Shown here: piece by piece, positions 1 to 13,700 of the stretch
Layout of the letters: the number at the start of each line of letters is the position of its first letter
Position numbering within the stretch: the stretch's first letter is position 1
Source: Rhynchopus sp. YZ270_cl-10
Taxonomy: Eukaryota > Euglenozoa > Diplonemea > Diplonemida > Diplonemidae
DNA length: 64,000 nucleotides
Reading direction: 5' to 3'
Assembly: GCA_964035575.1 (NCBI GenBank)
Contig: OZ037931.1
Coordinates: 1,001,567-1,065,566, forward strand
Made by a program: the position numbers and the translations under genes
The notes under the pieces: model-generated
Seen by the model: only the letters and a program-made list of their open reading frames with translations
What the model was told of the DNA's origin: nothing
Database searches by the model: none

Positions 1-55
1 CCTACACCACCTACACTACCTACACCACCACACACTACTGCACACCACTGCACAG

Positions 56-1632
56 AGAAGACTGAATCCGAAGATGTGAAGCAAGCGGAAGACCCAGGTA
101 ATGAAGGCATGTCAGAAGCATCGCACCCTGCGTCTCCTGGCTTCGCTAATGCGAACAATGATGCCAAAGAGCAGGGTGTGGACAAGGTCACGGAGAACGA
201 GAAGGAGACAGAGAACGACACAAACAAGGTCGCCGCCAAGGACAGCACAGACATTGCCTCTGCCACTCCCACTGCGCCTGCTGCTGCTCTTCCTGACACT
301 GCTACTGCCACTGTCACGCCACCCCCCACAGTCGAAGGCGAGCCAGACGCCACCCGCCCGCAGTCGGGTGAAAAGAAAGACGAGGCTGTGAAGAAGAAGA
401 AGAAGCGCCGCTCCTCGACCGACACCGCAACCATGGTGCAGCAGCACACTGAGGCGCTTGAGGAGCTTGAACAGCAGAAGGAGAAACTCGAGCAACAGAG
501 GGAGCAGCTCGAGCGGCAGGAAGAGAAGCTCCAGCAGCAAGAGGAGAAGCTGAGGGAGCTCGGGCAGCACCAAGAGGAGCTTGGCCAACAGAAGGAGCGT
601 GTTGCTGTGCTGGACGTGCAGGCGGCAGAGACCGCAGCGGCACTGAAGCAGTCGGAAGACATCGCAAAAGAGCTGGGCGGTGAGAGGGACAACCTCAAGT
701 CGTCGCAGGAGACCCTCCAGCAGTCGCTCGCAGATGCAGGCAGAGAGGTGCAGGAGCGCTCCTCTACCATCGAGGCACAGCAGGCAGAGATATGTGGACT
801 GCGCGAACGGGTTGCCGAACTTGAAAAAGCTTCGCAAGACGCAGAAACAACGTTCACCGAAACCGTGCAGACATGGCAGCAGCGTCTGCAGCAGGCAGAG
901 TCCGAGGCCGAAGGTGCGCTCGCCTCTCTCAAGCAGGAGTACAAAGACCTCGAGGCCGAGCGGACGGAACGGCTCCAACGCGACAGAGTGCAGCTCAAGG
1001 ACGCGCTCACATCCTCCGTGCAGGAGAAGCGCATCCTCTCCCCGGAGGTGCTTGAGACGCTTCTCGCGGATTTGGGTTTCAAAAACCAGGTCGACATGCC
1101 CCTCGGTGGCGACAACGTCAGCAGAAGGAGGCTTGAGGAAGCCCTCTTCGAGGGTCAGAGAACCAAACCAGGCAAAGACGAGTTGAGTGGCCAGATCGAC
1201 CAGCTGCTTGCCAACCAGAAGCCCGACGACCTGTGGACGCAGGCAGGGGTGTTCCGCAGAAGGGGTGAGCGCCTCAACGAAAGCAAGACGCTCAGTCTAT
1301 ACCTGAAGCAGGCCATCATGGTCAAGGACAGACGCATGGAGGCAAAGGCGTACCGGCAGCTTGCGCAGCTCTTCCTGGACTTGAAAGACTACGACCAGTG
1401 CCAAGAGTGGTTCGACAGACTGTACCGTGTGTCCGAGCTTATGCAGGACCACGACGGCAAGGTGCGCTCTGCAATAGGCCTAGGTGACGTGCTCTCCATA
1501 CAGGGCAACCACTCAAAGGCGTCGTACTACTTCAGCAAAGCGCACCAGCTCTCCGGCCTGCGGCATTCTTACGTTAAAACTACACACACGCTCCCCACAC
1601 TGAGTGATTTGACCCCCACAATCCGAACGTAA
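56..1632 (+). CDS. Coiled-coil protein with C-terminal TPR-like helices, 5' partial
   Basis: Function not recognised. The frame is open from the window edge to the stop at 1632. A CA-rich tract ending in CAG at 53-55 looks like an intron acceptor, so the exon may begin at 56; the first in-frame ATG is at 109 (508 aa from there). The N-terminus is low-complexity Ala/Pro/Thr, then a basic KKKKKRR patch near 395-410. A long coiled coil rich in Glu, Gln and Leu with heptad spacing covers about 430-1010. The last 130 residues are amphipathic helices in pairs of about 34 residues (motifs AKAYRQLAQLFLDLKDYDQC and KASYYFSKAHQLSGL), typical of tetratricopeptide repeats. TPR plus coiled coil suits a scaffold, possibly cytoskeletal or ciliary, which is inference only. 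The last 20 codons are Thr/Pro-rich and may be intron read-through, since a GTAAG sits at the stop. Confidence 0.7.
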
Positions 1633-1811
1633 GAAGAGCGTTTCCACGTTCTTCGTCTTTTATATTGCATTTCCACAACCCCGAACTTTGCATTTTTGTT
1701 ATATTTTGTTGAAATTATCCCCAAACCAAACCCACTGTGCATCCAACAGAAACACCATATTATACACGTACCGCATGAGTTGAGGAGCCCCAGAGGGCGA
1801 ACCGTGGTGCA

Positions 1812-3088
1812 ATGAAGATCAGCATTATTCTACTGGTGGCGGTCATAGGGACAGCAATCCTGATCCTGATCGTTCTTGCAGTCATCGCATACTATATGTG
1901 GCAGCTCTCGCAGGGGAATCCGGTTGAGAATGTATGCACCACCACTACCATACTACCACCACCACCACCACCACCACCCCACCTCAGGAAACGGTACAAG
2001 AGATCGAGGCACGTCTCCTGAAGGAAGAAGCAAGCGGCGACCGTGCAAGGGACCGCATCTTCTACGAGAAGCAGTGCGAGGCGAAGCTGCAGGACGTGGA
2101 GGACAAGATGATGAAGATGCGTGAGGAGCAGGACCTCCTGCGCGACGCGTACGAACGCCGCTACCACCAGCACGTGCACGTGGAGAAGCAGGACCCTGAC
2201 ACGCTGGACATGGACCCACAGCAGCGCGCTATGCGTCGCGAGATTAAACAGATGCAGACCTTGGTGGCGACACGCACAAAGGAACGCAAGAAGCTGCGCA
2301 AGGCACAAGAACTTGAAGACAAACACGAACGCACAACGCGTGCAAAGGACAAACTCAACTCACGCAAGTACTTCGACTACATCGACGGCTACTTCGGTCA
2401 GGAGACCGAGAACGAGGTGAAGCACGACGGCATCACCTTCGACAACGAGCACGACTACCTGCGCTTCATCCTGCCCTCCAAGACGGTCCAGCGGCAGGAG
2501 GAGATGGCACGCCTGAAGAAGATGCAGGTCGAGCAGACCACGAAGCAGCAGTTCCACGAGATCGATGCGGACCACTCTGGGTTCATCGACAAGAAGGAGA
2601 TGCGTCTGCGCATCAAAGACATTGTGGGGCACCCTGTGTCCGAGGAGCAGCTGGAGGTCATGTTTAGTGTGATGGACACTGACGGGAACGGACAGATTGA
2701 CATGCAGGAGTTCATGGACTACTGTGCGAATGAGCTCCAGAACCACGACGACTGGTGGGATGTGGAGAACCACCCAGGCAACGCAGACGACCACGACCTC
2801 ACGGAGGCGTGCATGCTCAAGCCAGACGCGGCCGAGCCTGGCTATTCACGTGTCAGCATCTCGCAGAACGAACCCGTCTCCTTCAAGCTTGGCGACACCC
2901 ACCCAGCACCCACCCGCAGCAGCCAACGCGACAGAGGCAACGAGCGCACGAAACGTGGCCCACAAAACAAGTTCTCCGTCCAAGTCACCTCCCCCTCCGC
3001 ACTCATGGGCAACGACTCCGTCAAGACATACGTCCTAAACAAAGACGAACACGACCGCCGATACCTCCTCAACAAGGAAACAGTGTAG
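1812..3088 (+). CDS. Membrane-anchored coiled-coil EF-hand protein (two exons)
   Basis: Exon 1 is 1812-1931 (40 codons) and exon 2 is 1988-3088. The 56-nt intron 1932-1987 (GTATGC...CAG) removes a CCACCA-rich stretch and joins the frames in phase 0, giving 406 aa. Exon 1 encodes a single strongly hydrophobic helix (about residues 3-28, with runs such as LLVAVIGTAILILIVLAV), best read as an N-terminal signal anchor. Exon 2 begins with charged coiled coil (residues about 41-220). Two canonical EF-hand loops follow at about residues 233-244 (DADHSGFIDKKE) and 270-281 (DTDGNGQIDMQE), both with acidic residues at positions 1, 3, 5 and 12. The C-terminal 110 residues are polar and unrecognised. It probably binds calcium at a membrane surface; the partner is unknown. 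Without splicing, exon 1 would read into a proline run and stop at 2021. Confidence 0.85.
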
Positions 3089-3385
3089 CGACATTATAGC
3101 TGATACATTCTTGGGGGGCAAAACATTCCCTCATAAAAAATAGAACAATCTTTCCCAAAAAAACCACTCGCATCTTCGTTCTTATCCGTTTTTTTTATGC
3201 CTGTAATAGGCTGTATACGTTTTCCGTTTGGTACTGTGATATAAACGAATCTCCCCTAACCCTTTTCAATACACATCCCCCACCCACCACCTGTTGTTGC
3301 AAATACGTGACTACCACCACGTATCGCGTAAAATGCGTATTTGCACCCCAAACCCACCCCACCATCCACAGTACAAGATACCAAT

Positions 3386-4654
3386 ATGCCCATGCGGCTG
3401 CCAGTGTTGGTGCACTCCTCGCGGGAGGAGTTGACGTCCTCGCATGCGCTTCTTGCCCTTTGTGCGGCAGTTGCGAACAACGCCGTGCGGCAGCTCTTCT
3501 TCGCACAGTCGGACGCACGCCTCGCCTCTCACAAGATCCTCAACAGCTCCTTTGGTACCTGGGCAGGTGTGTCGCTCAAGGCAGAGGAGGACATCCTGAA
3601 GGGCATCATCTGCGAGTCGAAGAGCACGAAACGCATGGCCACGTCTGTGTTCCTCCCCGGGTACGACTTCTGGGATTATGAAAAGATGCTGCGCAAACGT
3701 GCCGTTACGCCTCTCCCAGTGTCGGGTGGGAATTATGGTGTCGGGACGTCGGGTCTGGGAGACACGTGGAATCGGACAAATCGTGAAAAGGTGCGTCAGA
3801 AGTTGAGCAACTGGACAACGGAGAAGTCGCGTGTGGCAGGCCAGACGGCACGTCTTCTTGCGATGCAGAAGGAGGAGGCATCCGCGTCGCCGCAGGAGCG
3901 CTACAACCAACTCCGCCAGCAGCGCCAAGAGCTTGCGGAGAAGAAGGACATTGAGCTGGAGCGCAAAGAGGCGCAGATTATGAAGGCCATGAAGGAGGAC
4001 CGCGAGACGCGCCGCATGGTCAAAGACGAGCAGGACGAAGAACAGCGCAGGCTTGCCGAACGCGTCTACAACGTGCGTCGTGAGACTGCTGCCGTGAAGC
4101 AGGAAGTACACCGCAAAGAAGTCGAACGCGTGAAGAACAGACGCATCTTCATGGAGTTCTCCGCACGATGCAACAAGATCGTCGACGACGAGAAGATTTG
4201 CGCAAAACACGAAATGGCCCTAGCCCTCGCAAAGAAGCAACGCCACAAACAACACGACTTCTGCAGAGACGATCTCCTACGAGCGAGGGAAGCACGCAGA
4301 GAGCAGGTGCGACAGTCGCGCAAAGAGGTCAAGGCACGTGAACATCAGAACTTTGTGAACAACAAAGACTTTGTGGAAGGCAAGCGTGAAGAGCTGCGTG
4401 TAGAGCGGCAAGAGACGAAGAACAAACGTCTGACGAAGGAGGAGGACGACGCCATCAACCGCCAGTCCTGCGCCGCATCGCGCAAGAAGGAACGTGACAA
4501 TGCACTCGCCTTCAGCAAAGAGAGCAAAGAGGCATGGACGGCTGAGAAGAGGGAAACCCTCCTCATTCGCAAAAAGCTGACCCGAAGTACGACACCTGCA
4601 GCGCAGACGATGAGCCGACGCAGCGTGTTCTCCCCTATTCCTGTAGCGGTGTGA
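3386..4654 (+). CDS. Highly charged coiled-coil protein
   Basis: A 422-aa protein of unrecognised family. The first ATG in frame is at 3386 (start MPMRLPVLVHSSREE). The first 150 residues are mixed and probably globular. From about residue 155 to the end the protein is almost entirely Lys/Arg/Glu/Gln-rich helix with coiled-coil character (runs such as RQQRQELAEKKDIELERKEA). Long basic coiled coils like this are common in ciliary, basal-body and cytoskeletal proteins, but no diagnostic motif is visible, so no function is assigned. No intron is needed. The gene lies in the same orientation as its neighbours, 297 nt after the EF-hand gene and 144 nt before midasin. Confidence 0.75.
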   Translation: MPMRLPVLVHSSREELTSSHALLALCAAVANNAVRQLFFAQSDARLASHKILNSSFGTWAGVSLKAEEDILKGIICESKSTKRMATSVFLPGYDFWDYEKMLRKRAVTPLPVSGGNYGVGTSGLGDTWNRTNREKVRQKLSNWTTEKSRVAGQTARLLAMQKEEASASPQERYNQLRQQRQELAEKKDIELERKEAQIMKAMKEDRETRRMVKDEQDEEQRRLAERVYNVRRETAAVKQEVHRKEVERVKNRRIFMEFSARCNKIVDDEKICAKHEMALALAKKQRHKQHDFCRDDLLRAREARREQVRQSRKEVKAREHQNFVNNKDFVEGKREELRVERQETKNKRLTKEEDDAINRQSCAASRKKERDNALAFSKESKEAWTAEKRETLLIRKKLTRSTTPAAQTMSRRSVFSPIPVAV

Positions 4655-4798
4655 GGGGTTTGTGACAAGACACACGCATACAGTTTACACTGCGATGTTT
4701 GTGCACAGGACAAAAGAAAAGTCATTGACAATTTTTATTAGCTCTCCCCCACTCCTCCTCACCACCCTCCACCACCACCACAACAGAGACCCATCAAG

Positions 4799-7700
4799 AT
4801 GGGCAAGAAAGGAAAGAAGGTGAAGGCGAAGAAGCCTCAGCAGAGCGAACCATCACCCGCTCCTGAGGCACCACCTGTTGTTGATGTGCCGCAGGTGAAC
4901 ACAGAGCCGGCGCAAGAGCCTGAGGCTATGGCGCTCGACGTGGCTGCCGCCCAGGTTACTGCCACCAACCTTGACAAGCCTCTTGTTGTGTGCACGGAAA
5001 CTGCGTCGGACAACTTGGTTGTCCTGCGCCGTGCCCTGGCAGTGCAGAGATGCGTGCTTCTCAGCGGCTCCGTGGGTTCGGGGAAGACGACGATGGCGCG
5101 TTTCCTTGCGGTCGAGAAGGGCAAGGAACTCGTGAGTGTCGGTCTGGACTCCTCTGTTGACATCAAGGACCTCATCGGGACGTTCCGCTCCACAGCACCC
5201 GGGTGCTTTGACTTCATGCTCGGGCCGCTTGCGGAGTGCGTGGAGAACGGCAACTGGCTGCTGCTGGAGGACCTCGATCTTGCGTCTTCGGATGTCACTT
5301 CTGCGCTCGTGGCGCTGCTGCAGACGGGCGAGTTGTACGTCCCCGAGCAGGACAAGGTGATCCGCTGCTCCCCGTCGTTCCGTCTCCTAGCAACAGTCCA
5401 GACATCCGGTACAGGTGGGTCAGGCCGGCGTGGTGTGATCCCACATATGCAGCTGTGGGGGAATGTGTCGGTCCTTCCGCAGTCCACATTGGAAATGTTC
5501 CAGTGTGTGGCGACAGCCTGTCCGAACGTGAACCACAGCGTGCTGCTGTCTGTCAAGCAAACGTTCGAAACGCTCTACAGCGTCGCGAACGCGTCTGTTG
5601 ACGACGACGTTGTCCTGGAGCAGTGCCCCGACATCAGCCATAACGAGGTGAAGCGTCTGCTGCCCCACGTGCGTCTGTCCCTGAGGGAGCTGCTGAGGTG
5701 GGGAAGGCGTATGATGGTGCGTGCGGCGCAGTGCACAACGACGGAATTCATCGACACCACCACTAGAGGCATCATGTACCTGGAGGCGCTCGACTCCTTC
5801 TGCAAGCACCTCCCCGAGAGCAAGGGCTACTCCACAATGGCAAGGACCATCGGGGCCGGCCTGGGTGTCACCGCTGAGACGCAGACGTTCCTGCTGGAGC
5901 ACCACCGTCCTCAGGTTACAGGCCCGGAAAACGGCGTCTTCACCATCGGGCGCCAGTCGCTGCAGGTGCACGAAACTGTTGAGCCCACCCACAAGACGGA
6001 TGCGAACTTCGGAGATACAAAGTCCTCCTTGGCCTTGATGGAACGTCTTGCGGTGTGTGTGAAGATGATTGAGCCGGTGCTTCTGACAGGTGAGACTGGT
6101 GTCGGGAAGACGTACATGGTTCAGCACCTAGCGAACCAGCTGAACCAGGACCTCGTTGTGCACAACCTGAACCAGCAGAGTGAGACGTCTGACATCATCG
6201 GAGGATACAAGCCCACCGACATGACAGCCTCTGGCACCACTCTCTCCGACAGGGCAGTGCGTCTCATGCAAGCAACGTACGGCGCGAGCAACACCACCAG
6301 CAAGACAATGGAGTTGATGTCTTCCATCCAGCAGCACGCCGCCAACAAGAAGTGGATCAAGCTTGCCAGCGCTGTGAAGCAAGTATCCGCAAAGACAGTT
6401 GCGTCCCTGGAGCAGAAGCTGAACACCCCGGCAAACGACAAGCGTGCCCGTGCAGTGAAGCTTCACAGCAAATGGGTACAGCTCCTTACCGACGCCACGA
6501 ACCTTGACGTGAAGGCAAAGCAGATGAAGGGCGAAGCTGCGAAGGCCGCATTTGAGTTTGTTGAGGGGACACTTGTCAGCAGCTTCAGAGAAGGCAAATG
6601 GCTGCTTCTTGACGAGATCAACTTGGCCGATGCCGAGATTCTCGAGAGAATCAGTCAGGCCATCGAATTGGTGCACCACGTTGACGGCGACACCATCACT
6701 GCCACTGCACGTCTCACGATTACTGAGAAGGGTGGCGATGAGACCGGCTCCACAGTGTCGATGCACCCGAACTTCCGGTTGTTTGCGTGCATGAACCCCC
6801 CTACGGATGTGGGCAAGAAGGATCTGCCACCGTCCCTGAAGAGTCGCTTCACGGAGCTGTACTGCGACGAGTTGACGGACAGGGCCGACCTGCGTGTTGT
6901 TGTGGACAGGCTCATTGGCACTCTTGTCCCCGACGCACCCATCGAGAACATCGTGGACTACTACCTGGCGTGCAGGGAGCACTCCGCCACGCGCCTCACA
7001 GACAACGACCCTTCGACGCCAAAGCCGCACTACTCGCTGCGAACGCTCACCCGTGCACTGCGCTTCACACGCCAGATCGCTTTTGTGTACGGCTTCGAGG
7101 CTGCGCTTCTGGAGGGCATCTTCCTGTGCTTCTACTCGCAGCTCAGCAGACCGTTCCAGCCTGCGATGAACTCTCTCGTGTCTCAGTACCTTCTGCGTGG
7201 GAAGCCTCTGCCGCAGGTTAGAATCCCGCCACACCCATCGAAGGGAAGCTATGTGCAGTTTGAGCACTTCTGGCTGGAGCTGGGCGCGCTGGGGGAGAAC
7301 GCGGACAACAACTACATCATCACACAGAGTGTGTCGGACCATTTGCGCAACCTTGCGCGTATCGTCGTTGCCGGGCGTGCCGTGCTGCTGCAGGGGCCGA
7401 CCGCTGCGGGCAAGACCTCGATGGTAGAGTACCTGGCGAAGGTGACGGGACACCGTTGTGTGCGCATCAACAACCACGAGACCACGGACATCCAGGAGTA
7501 CGTTGGGCAGTACATCAACGACGACACAAACCGCCTCCGCTTCGTGGAGGGAGCGCTTGTGACTGCGTGCCGCGAGGGGCATTGGATCATTCTCGACGAG
7601 CTCAACCTTGCGCCCAGTGAGGTGCTTGAGGCGCTGAACAGACTGCTTGACGACAACCGCGAGCTGCTTATCCCAGAGACGATGGAGGTGATCAAGCCGC

Positions 7701-10700
7701 ATCCGCACTTCAGGCTGTTTGCGACACAGAACCCGCCTGGTGTGTACGGAGGGCGCAAGCAGCTCAGTCGTGCAATGCGCAACCGATTCATGGAAATCCT
7801 CGTGGACGACATCCCGCACAAGGAGCTGGAGGAGATCCTGCACCGCCGCTACGGTCTTCCCAGCAGCTTCGCACAGAAGATGGTTGAGGTCATGACGACG
7901 CTGCAGATCCGCCGCCAGAACTCCGCCATCTTCCAGGGCAAGCACGGATTCATCACACCCCGTGACCTCTTCAGGTGGGCAGAGCGCAAGCCTTCTACGT
8001 GGGACGAGCTTGTCATGCACGGGATGTTCCTTCTGGGAGACCGCTGCAGGAAGCCAGAGGAGCGCATTGTCGTGAAGACTGTGATCCAGGACGTGATGAA
8101 GGCGACGCTGCCCTCGGACGATGAGTGCTACAACCCCAGCAACTACAAGGAGCTGGCCGAGCCGTGGGAGCGCTTCAAGGTGATGATGGGCGAGGGCGAC
8201 CTGCCCGACTCGCTGGGCGGCGGCCGCATCGTCCCGACGAAGGAGTTCCGCAGGCTGTTCGTGCTTGTGGGGCTGTGCCTGCACTTCTCTGAGCCGTTCG
8301 TTCTCGTCGGTGAGACCGGTGGAGGGAAGACAACCGTCTGCCAGCTGTGGGGCTACCTCATGCAGAACGAGCTCACCGTGGTGAACTGCCACCAGCACTC
8401 AGAGACATCCGACTTCCTTGGTGCCTTCCGTCCCGCCTCCGCGCAGCAGCGTGAGGACTCCGGCGCGCTCTTCTCCTGGATGGACGGACCCCTGATCCAG
8501 TGCATGCACGAAGGGACGCTCTTCATGCTGGACGAAGTCTCGCTTGCGGAGGACGCTGTCCTCGAGAGACTCAACTCCGTCTTCGAGCCTGCACGCTCCA
8601 TCACCATTCCTGAGAAGGGAGAAGCAGACCTGCAGACTATCAAGGCCCACCCGAAGTTCCGTGTCATGGCCACAATGAACCCTGCAGGCGACTTCGGGAA
8701 GAAGGAGCTGAGTCCCGCACTGCGTAACAGAATGACGGAGATCCACGTGACCTCGCTCAGCAAGCAGCCTGACCTGGTGGTGATCCTGCGCGAGAGGCTG
8801 CAGTCGCACGTCCAGCACCTTGCCGACGTGATTGTCAGCTTCATGAACTACCTGCAGGATAAGCAGTCGCGCATGATCTCCATCCGTGACGTCATGGCTG
8901 TGTGCAGGTTTGCAAGCCTCGCGTCCATGGAGAACGGGCCGCTGGTGAAGCCGCTCACACCGAGCATGGCGTTTGTCATCGCGATTGACGCAATCCTCCT
9001 TGCGGGTCTTGCCATTGGTACGGGGATGGGCGAAGCGCAGGCAGCGCGCATCAGGAAGGAGTCGTACGAATTCCTCGGCCAGCAGGAGCATGTGAAGGGC
9101 TTTGTGCCGGCCACGATTGAGGAGTTCAATGCACAGCACTTCTGGGACCTGAGCGGCATGCCGGTGCCGGAGATCCACGCCTCGTCCTCGAAGAGCTACT
9201 CCTTCCACGCGCCCACCACGCAGTACAACCTGTCCGCGATCCTTCGTGTGCTGTGGACGTTGGATGGCAAAGCAGTCCTGCTTGAGGGCTCGCCTGGTGT
9301 GGGTAAGACGACCCTCGTGCAGACCCTTGGTGCGGCACTGGGCACACAGGTTGTCAGGTTCAACCTGAGTGAGCAGACCGACATGAGCGACCTGGTGGGC
9401 ACCTTCCTGCCCGACCCAACGGCTAAGGACGGAAAGCCGTCGTTCCGGTGGTCCGACGGAATGCTCCTGCAGGCGATGGTGAACGGATGGTGGGTTGTGC
9501 TGGACGAGCTGAACCTGGCGTCGCAGTCTGTCCTGGAAGGGCTGAACGCGTTGCTGGACCACAGAGCGGAGCTGTTCATCCCCGAGCTGAACAAGGTGTT
9601 CAAGCCTGCGAAGGGCTTCAGAGTGTTCGGTTGCCAGAACCCCGTCGCACAGGGCGGTGGAAGGAAGGGTCTGCCGAAGTCGTTCCTGAACCGTTTCACG
9701 CGTGTGTGGGTGAACGCCTTCGTGCGCGACGACTTGATCACCATCACGAAGACGCTGTTCCCAGAGCTGCCGCTTCAGACACTTACTAACGTTGTTGACT
9801 TCGTCTCTGAGATTGACGCTGCGATCAACGTACGCAAGGAGGCAGGCAGGTGTGGTGGGCCGTGGGAGTTCAACCTGCGAGACATCTCGCGGTGGTGCAA
9901 CATGCTTGCGGATGGGCTCACGACGTGGTTCTGCTGCTTCACGTTGTTCACCTTGCGCTTCCGCACCGACGCTGACAGGTCTGTTGTGGCGGAGCTGTAC
10001 GAACGTATCTTCAAGGAGCGTCCCGAGCCCGACGCACGTCTGCTTATCGCCGACGGAGAGAACCTGCACATCGGCAACAGCAAATGCTTCCCCATGCTTC
10101 GTGGCGAGCGCACCCCGCCTGCGACACAGCCTGTTCTGCTCCCTGGCCTGCCGATGCTCGTTGCCTCGATGGTCACATCTCTGCGCAAAACGTCGCTTGT
10201 GCTGCTGTGCGGGCCGAGCGGTGCCGGAAAGACCTCAGCCGTCGAGCTTGCTGCACGCATCTGCGGGGCTCACGTCTCGAACTTCCCTATCTCGAGCGGG
10301 ACGGACACTGTCGACCTGCTGGGGCAGTTCCAGCAGCGCGGTGGCTGCTTTGTGTGGCAGGACTCACTGTTGATCAAGGCTCTGGAGGAGGGGAACTGGC
10401 TTGTCCTCGACAACGCGAACTTTGCCTCTGCGACTGTGCTCGACAGACTCAACGGACTGCTTGAGCCCAACGGCGACCTGGTGCTGAATGAGGCTGGTGT
10501 TTGCGAGGACGGCGAGATCCGTGTTGTGAAGCCGCACCCGCAGTTCCGCCTGATCCTGAGCATGGACACGAAGCACGGTGAGGTGTCCCGTGCTATGCGC
10601 AACAGAGGTGTCGAGCTCTTCATGCCGCCCATCGACGCAGTCTCGCTCTTCTCGACTGCCGTCTGCGTCGCTGCGCACGTCAGCCCTGCACCGTCGGGCA

Positions 10701-13700
10701 ACCTTGTGCAGGACTTCGCAGACGCGCTGCAGGAGCACCAAGACGACTACATGCACCTCCTCGCCAAGTGGCACTACGAACACCTCGACCGCACCAGCCC
10801 CATCCGCAAGGGCGAGTGGGGCAGGGTTGGTGCGCGTGCTCAGGCACCCACGCTGAACACTCTGATGCGCTGTGTGGACCTAGCCCAGCTCATCCTCAAG
10901 GAGACCTCGCAAAGAGACGCCGTTGTGACAGCTGTCGAGCAGTGCTACCTCCGTGGGCTCCAGCCGAAGCAGCACGAGGCAGAGCGTCTTGAGCTGGACA
11001 AGCTGATCGAGCGCTTCGAGCACCAAATCAACCCTAAGCTTCTTGTGCGTGCGTTCTCCAACCCGTTCACAAGCGACCCCTCAGAGCAGGCGCTGTTCTA
11101 CCTGATGCGTGCAGCTGCCTTTGCGTTGACGGCGTCGACGGACGAGAAGCGTAGGGTGCGTACCTGCATCGTGCCACACTACAACAGACTCAGCAAGGAT
11201 GTCTCGCTGCCAGCGTTGCAGCAGTTCGCTGCCGCCGTGCCCGAGGGTGCGGAGTGCGTGCGCCAGCTTGCGGTGGCGCTTGAGTCCGTGCCCGTCGCAT
11301 CCGCCTGCACACCCGAGACACTGATGTGGGGTGTGGACATCTCTGCCATCGGCATCCGTCCCTTGCCGCCCTGCGCCAACGTCAGCGACGGGTACGCGAT
11401 GCTTCCCTTCACGCAGGCGCTGTGCGAGGTGCTGAGGGCCTCTGCCGACACCTGCGACTGGGCGAAGCGCGACAAGGCCCTGTGTGCCTTTGCGGACCTT
11501 GCTGCCGCAACGGTGGCCCTGCAGCACAGCTCCAGCAAAGAGAAGGGCGCGTGGCGCAGCGCAGCTGGTGCTGCTGGTGCACTGGCGCGTCTGGTACCGA
11601 TGACTGCATCCGATGCAGATGTGCTGTCCTGGTTGCACTGCTACCTGCGCCTTGCGCGTGCCAGCTCGAAGCTGCGCTGCACCGACGTTCTGAAGGCGCA
11701 GATGAGCGACTTCGACGCTAAGGTTGTGCAGCACTTCAGTCTTGTGGGCGACCTGCGCTCACCACGCCTGTGGAAGAAGGGCGGCCACCCCTCACCCTGC
11801 CCTGCCGAGCACCACGAGGCGCTCAATGTTGCGAGGACGACTAGAAAAGACATTGTCATGAAGGTGACACCCGGTGTGGACGCCGTCACGACGTGGAAGT
11901 ACGTTGCGACGCTGTGGGGTCTGCACAGTCTGCAGGACGTGTACCGTGCGCAGTCTGACAGAAAGGAGATGGAGAACACATCGCGCTGGGCGGCTCTGGC
12001 ACGTGTCGCAAGCACGCGCTGCAGCATGCTCGCCGCTGACTCGTTGCCGCTGAAGCTCGCTGCCGAGGGCACAGGATTCACAACAGACCTGCAGCACCCT
12101 GTGGTCGATGCACTGCTGAGTAGAATTGCCTTCTGCGACTGGCAGCAGGACGAAGAAGACGACGACGAGGGCACCGTTCTGGCCGATGCTGCGAACGACA
12201 GATACTCACGCCACATGCTCTCCTCCCCGTGCAAAGACCTCATCTCCCTCATCCAGGCGCACCAAGGCGAGCAGGCGTACGAGCTCCTCACCGAATCCGT
12301 TGCCTCCATGAAGCGCATCGCCGACTCGCTGGGAGCATGCGTGGCCATGCCGAGGTGGGACGAAGAGCACTCCATCATCACCAGCATGCGCAGCACGGCA
12401 GGGCTTGTGCTTGCGTCCACTCTGCAGTCGTTCTTGGATGGAACAGAGGGCCAAATGCACCAGTGTGTGGAAAAGATTGTGCAGAACCCGTCTGGCGTGG
12501 AGTGCCTGCGTGAGTTCAAGGAGCTCTCCACAGCGGAGCACTCTGAGCTGCTCACACCGGTGCAAGGGTACTGCAGTGGTGCAGTGTCCGCCTTGCTTGC
12601 GTGCGACAAGAAAGACCAGTTCGCAGACGCAGTGCAGGTGGGGTGCAGCATTGCGCTGCTGGGTGCGTGGCGTCTTGTCCTGCTGCAGCCCACAAGCCCT
12701 CTGGACCCTGCCACGCGTGCGAAGTGCAAGGCAGAAGCAGCGCAGCGGTGGTGGGAGCTGAGAACCGAACATCTGACGGAGCTGATGGAGATGGAGGCCC
12801 TGATGGGCGGTGCCGAGGATATGACCTGCTCGTCGTGGTCCGAAGTGACGTCCGTGCTGGGCGAACACTGCGAGCGTCTTGAAAGTGCGAAGAAGGCGAC
12901 GCAGGAGAAGGCGGTGCACAGGAGAAGCGAGACTGAGGCGCACGACCGCTTCCCTGCGCTCTTCTGGGAGGCACGGCAGTTCGTCACCTCTGTCGCGTCG
13001 TTCTCGCGTCTCGAGCAGTTGTGCAAACGTCTGACCACGGTGTCCGACGTGGCGAGCAGAGAGGTCGCCATCAAGGAGGCGACCATTGTGGCAAACGCGT
13101 CTGAGACGTTCGCCTCTGCACTCGACAAGTACATCGGCTACGAAGACATCACGTCGCCGCTGCGCTCCTCTGCAGCGTTGATGCAGCTGGGGCTGGCCAT
13201 GGCGTCGCGGTCCATCCCAATGGTGAAGGTGGCTGTGAAGGGCAAGAAGCGCAAGGGTGTGCCCACGGAGGTTGTGGAGACGCCTGCGTCGCTCATGCGC
13301 ATGCTGCTGCCGCAGGTGCTGTCGCTGCCTTCCGTGGCGCTTGGCGACAATGTGACCAGCACACTGCGCGAGCTTGTGGCGAAGGTGTTCTCTGCAGGCG
13401 CGTCGGAGAAGGACCACTGGGGTGCTGTGCGTGCCACGATTCACTCGCTGAGAGTGTTCCAAGACAGATCGGCACTTGCGTTTGCAGGTGTCACTAGCGG
13501 CGACTCTGCTGCCGGTGCCCTGGGCGACGCACAACGTGTTGCGCTGTCCGACTGCGAAACTGTCTACGGTGCGTGGGTTGCGCTGTGGGACGTGATCGAG
13601 GCGGAGGAGCAGAGACGTGCAGAGCTTGCAGCCGAGCAGGTCAAGTACAAGAACAAGACGCAGGAGATCGAGGGCGACGACGAGGCGCTTGAGCGGACGT

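Noticed and set aside
112-978. Long minus-strand frame opposite the first gene
   Set aside because: Leu-rich shadow of the Glu/Gln coiled coil on the plus strand.
6128-10069. Long minus-strand frames of about 756 and 556 codons opposite midasin
   Set aside because: They arise from GC-rich codon bias; the plus strand has unambiguous AAA motifs.
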